Of a DNA stretch of 47,390 nucleotides, positions 35,974 through 42,926 are shown piece by piece. Each line of letters begins with the position of its first letter. The stretch's first letter is position 1. A program made the translations under genes and the position numbers. The stretch lies in NCBI GenBank assembly GCA_947476925.1, contig CANJSF010000026.1, forward strand, positions 1 to 47,390, given 5' to 3'. Source of the stretch: Rhodospirillaceae bacterium (GTDB lineage: Bacteria > Pseudomonadota > Alphaproteobacteria > Rhodospirillales > Rhodospirillaceae). Below the pieces are notes generated by a model that was not told the DNA's origin, made no database searches, and worked only from the letters and a program-made list of their open reading frames with translations.

Positions 35974-36705
35974 ATGACCAAAATGGCCTCCACGAAAAGT
36001 GCCAGCTTCGCGCTCGACGCATCAAGGTGCCTGATTTGCAGCGCCAAAGCGTTAAACATGTGCGGTTCATTAGAACCGGAAGAACTCTCACGCCTTTCAC
36101 AGATTGCGCGGTGCGAATCCTTTGGCAACGGCGAAGCGCTGTTCCACGAGGGTGATCCAGCCAAGACGGTTTACAACATCACCGACGGCGCCATCCGGTT
36201 ATCGACATCCCTCAAAAATGGACGCCGCCAAGTTGTTGGATTCCTATTCACGGGCGATTTCATTGGTTTTTCAGATCGCGAGTCCTTCCCGTGGACCGGC
36301 GAAGCCGTGCGCGGCGCCAAGGTCTGCCGGTTTTCTCGCGCCGATCTCGCACGCATCACCACGGAATTCCCCAAAGTCGAGCACCGGCTGCTGGAAATGG
36401 CCACCGCCGATATCGCCTCGGCGCAAGACCATATTGTGATGTTGGGGCAAGGATCGGCAGCAGAAAAAGTGTCGGCATTTTTATTGGCCCTGTCGCGGAA
36501 ATCGGCCAAAAGAGGCGGCATTGAAAACCCAGTGCATTTGCCCATGACGCGCGAAGACATTGCCGACTATTTGGGCCTCGCCTTTGAAACCGTCAGTCGA
36601 TGCTTCACCAGGCTTGAAAACGAAGGGCTGATTGCAATCGAATCTACCCGCGTGGTTCGTATTAAAGACTTCGAAGCGCTTGCAGATTTTAGTGACGATG
36701 AATAG
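35974..36705 (+). CDS. fnr: FNR-family oxygen-sensing transcription regulator
   Basis: 243 aa. The N-terminus carries Cys19-x2-Cys22-x7-Cys30 and a further Cys118, the four-Cys arrangement expected to bind an oxygen-labile [4Fe-4S] cluster; the x7 spacing is that of alphaproteobacterial FnrL/FnrN. A cNMP-binding beta-roll (about 45-130), dimerisation helix and helix-turn-helix with the EdxxSR-like contact ETVSR (about 200) follow. GGGGA precedes the ATG. The palindrome upstream suggests autoregulation. Its last codons overlap the cytochrome gene. Confidence 0.9.
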   Translation: MTKMASTKSASFALDASRCLICSAKALNMCGSLEPEELSRLSQIARCESFGNGEALFHEGDPAKTVYNITDGAIRLSTSLKNGRRQVVGFLFTGDFIGFSDRESFPWTGEAVRGAKVCRFSRADLARITTEFPKVEHRLLEMATADIASAQDHIVMLGQGSAAEKVSAFLLALSRKSAKRGGIENPVHLPMTREDIADYLGLAFETVSRCFTRLENEGLIAIESTRVVRIKDFEALADFSDDE

Positions 36706-37048
36706 GACGGCTGCCGGGGACCTGCGAACGGTTTTCGGTGCGGCGTACCTCGTCGTCTCGTGCGCAATGTCCTGCCAAGCGCTAGCTGCCGACGCCAAAC
36801 AGACGTTCCTCGATAATTGCGCCGCTTGCCATGGCGAAGACGCCCGTGGCGTGAAAGATCAAGGTGCGGATCTGACCACAAGCCCGCTGGTCAAACGCTC
36901 AAGTGACGCCACACTGATCGAATTTTTGAAGATGGGCCGACAACCCGACGCCCCGGACAGCACAATGAAATTGTTGATGCCCGCGTTTGATTACCTCTCC
37001 GACGAGGACCTCGCCAAGGCGGTTGCCTACGCGCGCAATCCAAAATAA
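36698..37048 (+). CDS. Monohaem cytochrome c
   Basis: 116 aa. A signal peptide (about 1-31) precedes CAACH (Cys41, Cys44, His45) for covalent haem; Met94 in LLMPAF is the probable sixth ligand. Periplasmic class I electron carrier or cbb3/alcohol-dehydrogenase partner. The ATG overlaps the fnr coding end by eight bases, so co-translation with the oxygen regulator is likely and fits a role in microaerobic respiration. A longer reading from 36632 overlaps fnr and has no better ribosome binding site. Confidence 0.87.
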   Translation: MNRTAAGDLRTVFGAAYLVVSCAMSCQALAADAKQTFLDNCAACHGEDARGVKDQGADLTTSPLVKRSSDATLIEFLKMGRQPDAPDSTMKLLMPAFDYLSDEDLAKAVAYARNPK

Positions 37049-37051
37049 AAC

Positions 37052-37828
37052 TTATTCGCGCTCGAATTCGACACGCAGCGGGATGTGGTCGGAACTGCGA
37101 ATGCTCAATAGCGCGGCAGCGCTTTTCAACTTTAAGCCACGATAAAAAACGTGATCTAGCACTTGGTTGAAGTGCCGCCATTGCGGTGCAGCCACCGGCG
37201 CACGCACCAAGCTGTATTGCGCCACCGCCCTGGCTAAAATTGAACGTCGTCTAGGATTCCAAGTGTTAAAATCGCCCGCAAGCACAACAGGCCCTTGATG
37301 CTTATCCATCAAGGCCGCCAGTTGATCAATCTGACGGCTGAATTTACGTGACGAGACGATGTTGATTGCGTGGATGTTCAGGAGCAATAAGTGCCCGGCT
37401 GAATTTGAAATATCGTACTCGGTCGCCAGTATTGTTTTGGGCAAGTTGATGAACGGCTCGCGGTCGCGCGAGCGAATCATCCGCGACGTGAGTGATGCAA
37501 TCCGACTGCCGGTTTTCACGCCGCTGGTGATGTCTTTGGCGTGATAGGAAAAATTCTGGCCCATGATCCATTCAAAACCACTCGCGAGATGGAACGCATG
37601 AGGCTTGTCACCATGCAAAACCGCTTCTTGCAGTAAGATAAAATCAGCCTGGGCGGCAAGTGCGTTGAGATCTTCAAGCCAACCGCTTTTGCGCGCCTTG
37701 TACATATTCCACGAGACCAGGCTAAAACTTTGGCCTAAGCATTTGCGCGTGGCATGCCCCATAATGCGCAAGGCATCACCCTCGGGAACGAGGCGATACG
37801 ATTTGCGCGGCTTGGTGAGATCAATCAT
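37052..37828 (-). CDS. Endonuclease/exonuclease/phosphatase family protein (YbhP-like)
   Basis: 258 aa. The EEP fold is indicated by VSWNMYK (Asn metal contact), FILLQEAV (Glu), VVLAGDFNTW (Asp-x-Asn) and a final SDHIPL (catalytic His). It could cleave phosphodiester bonds in lipids or nucleic acids. It starts 13 bases after the cardiolipin-synthase-like gene, mirroring the E. coli ybhP-clsB pairing. Start chosen at 37828 because the longer reading to 37870 overlaps cls. Confidence 0.85.
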   Translation of the reverse strand: MIDLTKPRKSYRLVPEGDALRIMGHATRKCLGQSFSLVSWNMYKARKSGWLEDLNALAAQADFILLQEAVLHGDKPHAFHLASGFEWIMGQNFSYHAKDITSGVKTGSRIASLTSRMIRSRDREPFINLPKTILATEYDISNSAGHLLLLNIHAINIVSSRKFSRQIDQLAALMDKHQGPVVLAGDFNTWNPRRRSILARAVAQYSLVRAPVAAPQWRHFNQVLDHVFYRGLKLKSAAALLSIRSSDHIPLRVEFERE

Positions 37829-37841
37829 TGGGCCCTGATGC

Positions 37842-39248
37842 CTACAAATACGACGCGAACAGGCGGACAAAGTTATTGCGCAGTTTCACGTACAAGGGTG
37901 CAGCGCGGACCGCTTCAAGCAAAACCTGCCGCGCTTTGGCTTTTTTGGCCAAAAAGTAAGCCTGCAATTCTGCCCCCAAAGCAGCATCCAGGCATTCAAG
38001 ATTGGCCTCAAAGTTAAGGCGCAGGCTGCGCTGATCCCAATTTGTTGAGCCTACCAGCGACCAATTACCATCAACGATCATCACTTTGCTATGATCAAAC
38101 GGCGGCGGGTTGAGATAAATTTTAACACCATGCGACATCAACTGTTCGAAGTTCGCAGCCATGGCCCAGCCGATAAATGGAATATTGGTGCGTTCGGGCA
38201 CCAAAACTTCCACGGATACGCCGCGCATGGCGGCCACCGCTAGCGCGCTGATCAGCGTAGCGTTGGGAATAAAATACGGCGTCATGATTTGGATGGAGTG
38301 TTGCGCCGTGGCAATGGCCCCCAGAAATAACCATTGCAAGGTCTCAGAGCGATGATCAGGGCCATCGGGCACAAGACGCGCCTCAACATCGCCCGGCAAC
38401 GGGTGATCCTGAGCCCAGCGGGGGAGTTCAATTTCGTGATCGGTGGCAAACTGCCAGTCTTCCTCAAACAAGCTGCTCATTTGATCAAGAACAGGTCCGC
38501 GACATTGGAAATGAATATCTTGGATACGGCCCCTGCGCACACTCGTTACAATATGGCCCTGGCGAAGATTCATGCCGCCGATGAAGCCGACATGGCCGTC
38601 AACGACCAGGATCTTGCGATGATTGCGCAAGTTAAACATGCGCAGAAAACGCAGTTCGCGCGGAATGAACCGTGCTGTTTGAACACCCCCCGCCCGCAGA
38701 TCGCGATCAACGGCGTGGGCGCTATAGAGCAAACCCACGTCATCGACCAAGACGCGCACTAAGACTGGGCGCCGACTAGCGTTGATGAGTGCCGTCACGA
38801 ATTTCTCGCCCAGGGAATCGCTCTCGAAGATGTAAGTGGAGAGAACGATGGAGACTCTTGCATTCTCAATTGCGTGCAACATCACCGGAAAGGCCGCATC
38901 GCCGTTGATCAGCGGTGTGACGTGGTTACCCAAAATAAATGGAAGATCATTTACTGATTCTGTGATGCGCAACAATCGCGCGTCGGCACGACCACTCGGG
39001 CTGCTTGGCTCATCTGCGCCAGTTTTCCGACGCGCACCGCCAAAACCGGAACGCACCTTGCGCGCCTTGCGCTCAACGCGGTTGATGCCAAAGACGCCAT
39101 ACAGCGCACTGCCGACAAAAGGCGAGAGCAAGATCAGCGCGATCCAGGCAAAAGCCACGGTCTCCTGCTCTTTGCGCAGCAAGGCGTGGCCGCACAACGG
39201 CAGCGCAATCGCAAGGTGGAGAACCGTCACAAACGATAGGCCCAACAT
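37842..39248 (-). CDS. cls: Cardiolipin synthase-like phospholipase D protein
   Basis: 468 aa, inner membrane. Two N-terminal helices (about 1-20 and 32-52) and two HKD motifs: His210-Arg-Lys212-x4-Asp217 and His386-Ser-Lys388-x4-Asp393, each followed by the GG/GS...N element (GFIGGMN, SLVGSTNWD). Such enzymes join two phosphatidylglycerols, or phosphatidylglycerol with phosphatidylethanolamine, into cardiolipin. Operon with the EEP-family gene. Confidence 0.92.
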   Translation of the reverse strand: MLGLSFVTVLHLAIALPLCGHALLRKEQETVAFAWIALILLSPFVGSALYGVFGINRVERKARKVRSGFGGARRKTGADEPSSPSGRADARLLRITESVNDLPFILGNHVTPLINGDAAFPVMLHAIENARVSIVLSTYIFESDSLGEKFVTALINASRRPVLVRVLVDDVGLLYSAHAVDRDLRAGGVQTARFIPRELRFLRMFNLRNHRKILVVDGHVGFIGGMNLRQGHIVTSVRRGRIQDIHFQCRGPVLDQMSSLFEEDWQFATDHEIELPRWAQDHPLPGDVEARLVPDGPDHRSETLQWLFLGAIATAQHSIQIMTPYFIPNATLISALAVAAMRGVSVEVLVPERTNIPFIGWAMAANFEQLMSHGVKIYLNPPPFDHSKVMIVDGNWSLVGSTNWDQRSLRLNFEANLECLDAALGAELQAYFLAKKAKARQVLLEAVRAAPLYVKLRNNFVRLFASYL

Positions 39249-39321
39249 TGGGCCACTATACCGCGATTTAAGTCTTTTTCAGCGAGATCAGAGAGCCTTG
39301 AGCAATAAAATAGTGTCTGGG

Positions 39322-40182
39322 CTACGCGAATGCCGGTTTGTAGTCGCTGATAAAGGTGTCCAGGCCAACGGGTGAACGGCCGAGGAGGCGCTGTACAGTA
39401 TCGGTCAATGCTTCGATCTCGCGCTGACCCTTGGCCGTGGTGGCAAAAATCTCGCAGACAGCTTCCACACGCCACGGATCGGGCAGAGCCTTCAACAGAT
39501 TCTCGCGATAGGCAGTCAGCGGCGGATCGACGTATTTCACAGGCTTGCCAAGAATGGCGCTCATACGCGTGGCAATCTCGGCGAAGTTCAAACTTTCAGG
39601 GCCAGTGAGTTTGTAGCTTTGGCCTTCGTGACCGGGCTCGAGAAGAGCTTTAGCAATTACGGCACCCGCATCGCGACAATCGACCATACTCACCCGGCCA
39701 TTGCCCATGGGCATGGTCAGCTCGCCGCGGGCCTTCACGCCAGCGGATGCTGCCAACAGCGTTTGCATGAAGAAGTTGGGCTTCACCATGGTCCAGGCCA
39801 TGCCAGACGCTTTGATGTGGGCTTCGGACGCGGCATGCATTTCGGGCACGCGCGCACCAATGCCTGCATGGGCTTCGATGGATGAAATCTTGACGAGATG
39901 GCGAACACCGGCAGCCTTGGCGATATCGGTGAACTGGGCTTCCATGGCCCCTTGGCGCTCTGTGTTCGGCAGCAAAAGAAACGCGCGCTCAATACCGCGC
40001 ATGGCCTCACGCAGAAACGCCGCGTCGCTTAAATCGCCAACCGCTAATTCATGACCCAGAGCGGTCAGCTGTGCGGCTTTTGCTGCATCGCGTGTCACAA
40101 CTCTGGCTTTTTTGCCCGCTGCAGCAATGGCTTTCGCCGCTGCCATGCCCGTTTTGCCTGTCGCTCCGGTCAACAAAATCAT
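39322..40182 (-). CDS. NmrA-like NAD(P)-binding protein (atypical SDR)
   Basis: 286 aa from the ATG at 40182 (GAAGG upstream). The Rossmann motif LLTGATGKTG is at residues 3-12, typical of NmrA/QorB-type atypical SDRs, followed by ISSIEAHAG and a C-terminal TDTVQRLLGRSPVGLDTFI segment also usual for the group. Could be a quinone or azo reductase or a redox sensor. It is the last chromosomal gene before the tRNA-Lys attachment site; the gap to it holds nothing else. Confidence 0.88.
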   Translation of the reverse strand: MILLTGATGKTGMAAAKAIAAAGKKARVVTRDAAKAAQLTALGHELAVGDLSDAAFLREAMRGIERAFLLLPNTERQGAMEAQFTDIAKAAGVRHLVKISSIEAHAGIGARVPEMHAASEAHIKASGMAWTMVKPNFFMQTLLAASAGVKARGELTMPMGNGRVSMVDCRDAGAVIAKALLEPGHEGQSYKLTGPESLNFAEIATRMSAILGKPVKYVDPPLTAYRENLLKALPDPWRVEAVCEIFATTAKGQREIEALTDTVQRLLGRSPVGLDTFISDYKPAFA

Positions 40183-40233
40183 CGTGCTGCCTTCTCGATC
40201 CACGTCGTTGAATTGAAGAAACATGCGAAACGA

Positions 40234-40279
40234 TGGTGGGCGCAGTAGGATTCGAACCTACGACCCGCTGATTAAGAGT
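40234..40279 (-). other. Attachment site: 3' part of a tRNA-Lys(CUU) gene
   Basis: Read on the minus strand the 46 bases run from the anticodon loop (CTCTTAA, anticodon CTT) through the T arm (GTAGGTTCGAATCCTAC) to TGCGCCCA and an encoded CCA end. The matching 5' anticodon stem (expected GCTGA) is absent: upstream sequence reads TCTAA. So only the 3' portion remains, as expected where an element has inserted at the anticodon loop. The complete tRNA should be rebuilt at the element's other end, outside the window. Confidence 0.85.
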
Positions 40280-40367
40280 TAGAAACCATCGCCCGCTGAA
40301 AAACTAAACAAACCAATCCTTTGTCACCGATATCTAATATTAAACAATAAAATCAAACAGATACGGT

Positions 40368-40405
40368 GTTTCCTGGAGTTTCCCACGGTTTCCTTGAGTT
40401 TCCCA
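40368..40405 (+). repeat. Direct repeats, candidate integrase arm sites (set 1)
   Basis: GTTTCCTGGAGTTTCCCA (40368-40385) and GTTTCCTTGAGTTTCCCA (40388-40405), 17 of 18 identical, with a 20-base period, that is two turns of DNA. Each also contains a GTTTCC/GTTTCCC half-repeat. Confidence 0.65.
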
Positions 40406-40409
40406 TCGC

Positions 40410-40431
40410 GTGGGTGCACAGTGGGTGCACA
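40410..40431 (+). repeat. Perfect tandem 11-base repeats, candidate integrase arm sites (set 2)
   Basis: GTGGGTGCACA occurs twice without spacing (40410-40420, 40421-40431), and a related GGTGCACCA precedes the integrase start. The core GTGCAC is palindromic. Together with set 1 this forms a compact int-proximal recognition region. Confidence 0.65.
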
Positions 40432-40458
40432 AAGAACCTCTAACTTCTTTGGTGCACC

Positions 40459-41718
40459 ATGCGCAAATCCATTACTAAGCGATCAATAGATGCGATGCAA
40501 CCGGGCGACATGTTCGCTGACGATGACGTGCGGGGGTTCTATGCGCGATGCCTCCCCAGCGGCGAGAAAACATACGGCTTTAGATACCGGGATCGATCAA
40601 CCGGGCAACGGCGGTGGCTGTCTTTGGGGCTGCATGGGCAAATCACGCCCCAAGAGGCGCGAAACATCGCAACGAAACACGCCGGATCCGTTGCCGATGG
40701 TTTGGATCCCTTGGCGGTTAAAGTCGCTTCACGTGCGGCGGCAAAGGCAGCTAAGTCCAATCCTGAAAAAACAGTCGCCGATGTGCTTGATGAACACATG
40801 GAGCGCTATGCTCGCAAACAAGCTGCTCGTAGCGCCGACGAGAAAGAGCGCATTTTTAACAAGTACATCAAACCGGTAATGGGTGATCGCCCAGTGCGCG
40901 AGGTGCGGCGGTCCGAGATTAACGCAATGCTCGACAAAATTGAGGACAACAACGGCCCGGTGATGGCAGATCGGACGCTCGCACACTTACGCAAGGCTTT
41001 GGCATGGCACGCGACACGGGATGACCTATTCAACTCACCCATCGTGCGCGGTATGGCTCGCGTTAAGCCCAAGGAACGTGCCCGCGACAGAATCCTAAAT
41101 GACGATGAAATTAGAATGCTCTGGAACGTCTTGAGCGAGATGAAAGGACCCTACCCGGTTCTTTTGAAGTTGTTGCTTTTGACGGCCCAACGCATTGGCA
41201 ATGCTGCCGCCATTCGCCAGGACGAGATCGAAGGTGATCTCTGGATAATCGGCGGCTTACAACACAAGTCGAAGCGCGAAAGCGTTGTGCCACTCAGCAA
41301 GGCGGCTCAAGTCCTCTTGGCTGCCCTGCCATCGCCGAAGAATGGTGGTTTCTATATCTCCACTAACCGCATAGTACCGATTTCTGGGTTTTCTAAAGCA
41401 AAGCACGCTTTGGATGATGCCATCGCAAAAGAGCGTAAGCGGACTGGTTTAGGGGCGATGAAGCCTTGGGTGGTTCATGACCTGCGACGTACTGCGCGGT
41501 CTCTTATGGCCCGTGCAGGCGTGCGGTCAGAGATTGCCGAACGAGTGCTGGGCCACCTTATTCAAGGTGTGGAAGGCACATACGACCGGTACGAATACAT
41601 TAAGGAAAAACGAGAAGCACTTGAGAAGCTTGCGGAGCTTATAGAAGTAATTCTCGCTGACAAAACCGCCAATGTTATTCCGCTTCGGATGAGAGCAAAT
41701 AATGCGAGCGCGACATGA
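40459..41718 (+). CDS. Tyrosine site-specific integrase (P4/DUF4102 type)
   Basis: 419 aa. N-terminal arm-binding DUF4102 domain (about 5-90, including SLGLHGQITPQEARNIA), SAM-like core-binding domain (about 105-200) and C-terminal catalytic domain. Active site: Arg245 (TAQRIGN), Lys270 or 272 (LQHKSK), His340-x2-Arg343 (VVHDLRRT), His366 (LGHLIQG) and nucleophile Tyr375 (TYDR). It would catalyse recombination at the adjacent tRNA-Lys. No clear Shine-Dalgarno is seen. Its stop overlaps the next gene as ATGA. Confidence 0.94.
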   Translation: MRKSITKRSIDAMQPGDMFADDDVRGFYARCLPSGEKTYGFRYRDRSTGQRRWLSLGLHGQITPQEARNIATKHAGSVADGLDPLAVKVASRAAAKAAKSNPEKTVADVLDEHMERYARKQAARSADEKERIFNKYIKPVMGDRPVREVRRSEINAMLDKIEDNNGPVMADRTLAHLRKALAWHATRDDLFNSPIVRGMARVKPKERARDRILNDDEIRMLWNVLSEMKGPYPVLLKLLLLTAQRIGNAAAIRQDEIEGDLWIIGGLQHKSKRESVVPLSKAAQVLLAALPSPKNGGFYISTNRIVPISGFSKAKHALDDAIAKERKRTGLGAMKPWVVHDLRRTARSLMARAGVRSEIAERVLGHLIQGVEGTYDRYEYIKEKREALEKLAELIEVILADKTANVIPLRMRANNASAT

Positions 41719-42206
41719 CCAAGAAACAAATTCTTGGCTATGATGATTCGTTCCCAGGCGGCAAGCACGTTCGCAATGTTGATTACGAGGGAATACTGCT
41801 GAAGCCCATTGATCCGCCTGAATTTTCAAGGGACATAGTGAAGGGCAAACTCCGAATAGATTCAATAGAACAGCAAACCGCAGAGCGAATTAAAGCACTC
41901 TTTGAGCATTACCACCTCAGCGATGGGGAGTGGGCGACGCTGGCACTTAAATTAGCAGATCGTCATGTCCCAGGGTTCCAATGGAAAGGCGTGCGAGATC
42001 AACAGCGCGGGAGATCTACATTAGGCTCAAAGTACCCTGAACTTTTTAATGATGTAAAATTGTTGGTAAAAAACGGCGATACAATCAAAACGGCCTGTCA
42101 AAAAATCAGTCGTAGGCCTGCTTACAAGTCGCTAACAGCGGCAGCGATCGAGCGCCGGTATTACGAATACAAGAGATCAGCAGACCCCAAAAAACTGCGG
42201 AAATAA
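41715..42206 (+). CDS. Unknown protein downstream of the integrase
   Basis: 163 aa, charged and soluble, no signal or membrane segment. The start overlaps the integrase stop (ATGA), so the two are translationally coupled. The middle has a short predicted helical segment (QQTAERIKALFEHYHLSDGE) and the C-terminus is Lys/Arg-rich (ERRYYEYKRSADPKKLRK), compatible with nucleic-acid binding. I recognise no family. Coupling suggests an accessory role in integration or element control. Confidence 0.7.
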   Translation: MTKKQILGYDDSFPGGKHVRNVDYEGILLKPIDPPEFSRDIVKGKLRIDSIEQQTAERIKALFEHYHLSDGEWATLALKLADRHVPGFQWKGVRDQQRGRSTLGSKYPELFNDVKLLVKNGDTIKTACQKISRRPAYKSLTAAAIERRYYEYKRSADPKKLRK

Positions 42207-42269
42207 CTTCGACTTTCCGCAGTCGAATCTGGGCCATCCTGCCTGCAGTTACCCTGACGGAGACTGCAG
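42194..42269 (+). promoter_or_regulatory. Nested inverted repeats upstream of the AlpA-like gene
   Basis: ACTGCGGAAA (42194-42203) pairs perfectly with TTTCCGCAGT (42214-42223); TTCGACT (42208-42214) pairs with AGTCGAA (42221-42227), so the two hairpins exclude each other. CTGCAGT (42243-42249) pairs with ACTGCAG (42263-42269), with the alpA Shine-Dalgarno GGAG in its loop. Repeated CTGC(A/G)G cores could be operator half-sites. Confidence 0.45.
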
Positions 42270-42272
42270 ACT

Positions 42273-42476
42273 ATGGCCACGCACACGCTAACTCCACTTC
42301 TAACAACCGAGAGTACTTCCAAAGCGGCAAACGTCAGCGAGTCGTACCTTAATAAGGCGCGACTCAACGGCGATGGCCCGAACTTTATCAAAATCGGGCG
42401 CGCGGTCCGCTACGAGCCCGCCGAAATCGAACGCTGGCTAGCCAGCAAACGCAAAATATCTACTTCGCAAAAATAA
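42273..42476 (+). CDS. AlpA-like helix-turn-helix protein (excisionase/regulator family)
   Basis: 67 aa, winged-helix DNA-binding protein of the MerR-like AlpA/Xis group. LTTESTSKAANVSESYLNKA forms the HTH and the wing is FIKIGRAVRYEPAEIERWLAS, the standard family ending. In P4-like elements and PICIs such proteins activate int or act as directionality factors. A Shine-Dalgarno GGAG lies 10 bases upstream, within a hairpin. Followed directly by a terminator-like hairpin. Confidence 0.85.
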   Translation: MATHTLTPLLTTESTSKAANVSESYLNKARLNGDGPNFIKIGRAVRYEPAEIERWLASKRKISTSQK

Positions 42477-42499
42477 GGGCCGCCAATGCGCGGCGGCCC
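42477..42499 (+). terminator. Hairpin after the AlpA-like gene
   Basis: GGGCCGCC (42477-42484) and GGCGGCCC (42492-42499) form a perfect 8-base GC stem with a 7-base loop, starting right after the stop codon. The following GTTTGCT is a poor U-tract, so termination may be partial. Confidence 0.5.
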
Positions 42500-42584
42500 G
42501 TTTGCTAGATCGTGTCTCGACCACACTTCAATAGCAAATCCAGTCTTCACGCGCAACGGCGGCTCCTGCAAATAGGAGCACAAA

Positions 42585-42926
42585 ATGGGTGATGACTTAG
42601 GTTTTGAGTTTGACGCAAAAAACTTTGTTGCTATTCCCTGCCCGAAAATCGACCGGCGGACTTTGCCGGACCCGCTCGCGTATTTAGAGCGCGAGGGCCT
42701 TCACATTATTAAACGCGATGGAAATTGGGCGCATATTCGTTGCCCATTTTCCAACTCTGGCGATGAAAAAAAGCCCTCGCTGCTGGTTCATGTTCGCAGC
42801 GGTGGATTCAAATGCGTCACATGCCAAAAAACCCACCGCGACATCGTGGGCCTGCACCGTCACCTCCATCCAAACGTGGGTTTTTTCGCCGCAGTGGCCG
42901 CTGTCGGAGGTCGATTCCATGAATGA
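42585..42926 (+). CDS. CHC2-type zinc-finger protein (primase fragment-like)
   Basis: 113 aa. The zinc ribbon resembles the N-terminus of bacterial/phage primases: C53-PF-S...PSLLVHVRSGGFKC77-VTC80. The usual His in CPFH is Ser56, so the metal site has only three clear Cys ligands. No TOPRIM or polymerase domain follows; the partner protein starts 8 bases before the stop (ATGAATGA), making a split primase plausible. AGGAG is well placed before the ATG. Confidence 0.78.
   Translation: MGDDLGFEFDAKNFVAIPCPKIDRRTLPDPLAYLEREGLHIIKRDGNWAHIRCPFSNSGDEKKPSLLVHVRSGGFKCVTCQKTHRDIVGLHRHLHPNVGFFAAVAAVGGRFHE

Noticed and set aside
40280-40330. Possible 5' half of the tRNA-Lys gene
   Set aside because: Read on the minus strand the bases upstream of the anticodon loop do not pair with the 3' anticodon stem and contain no D-arm or acceptor sequence; a short resemblance to CAGCGGG is not enough.
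42718-42918. Upstream part of the primase-helicase open frame
   Set aside because: It overlaps the CHC2 gene in another frame, looks like a shadow translation, and the ATG at 42919 gives the usual short overlap of coupled genes.
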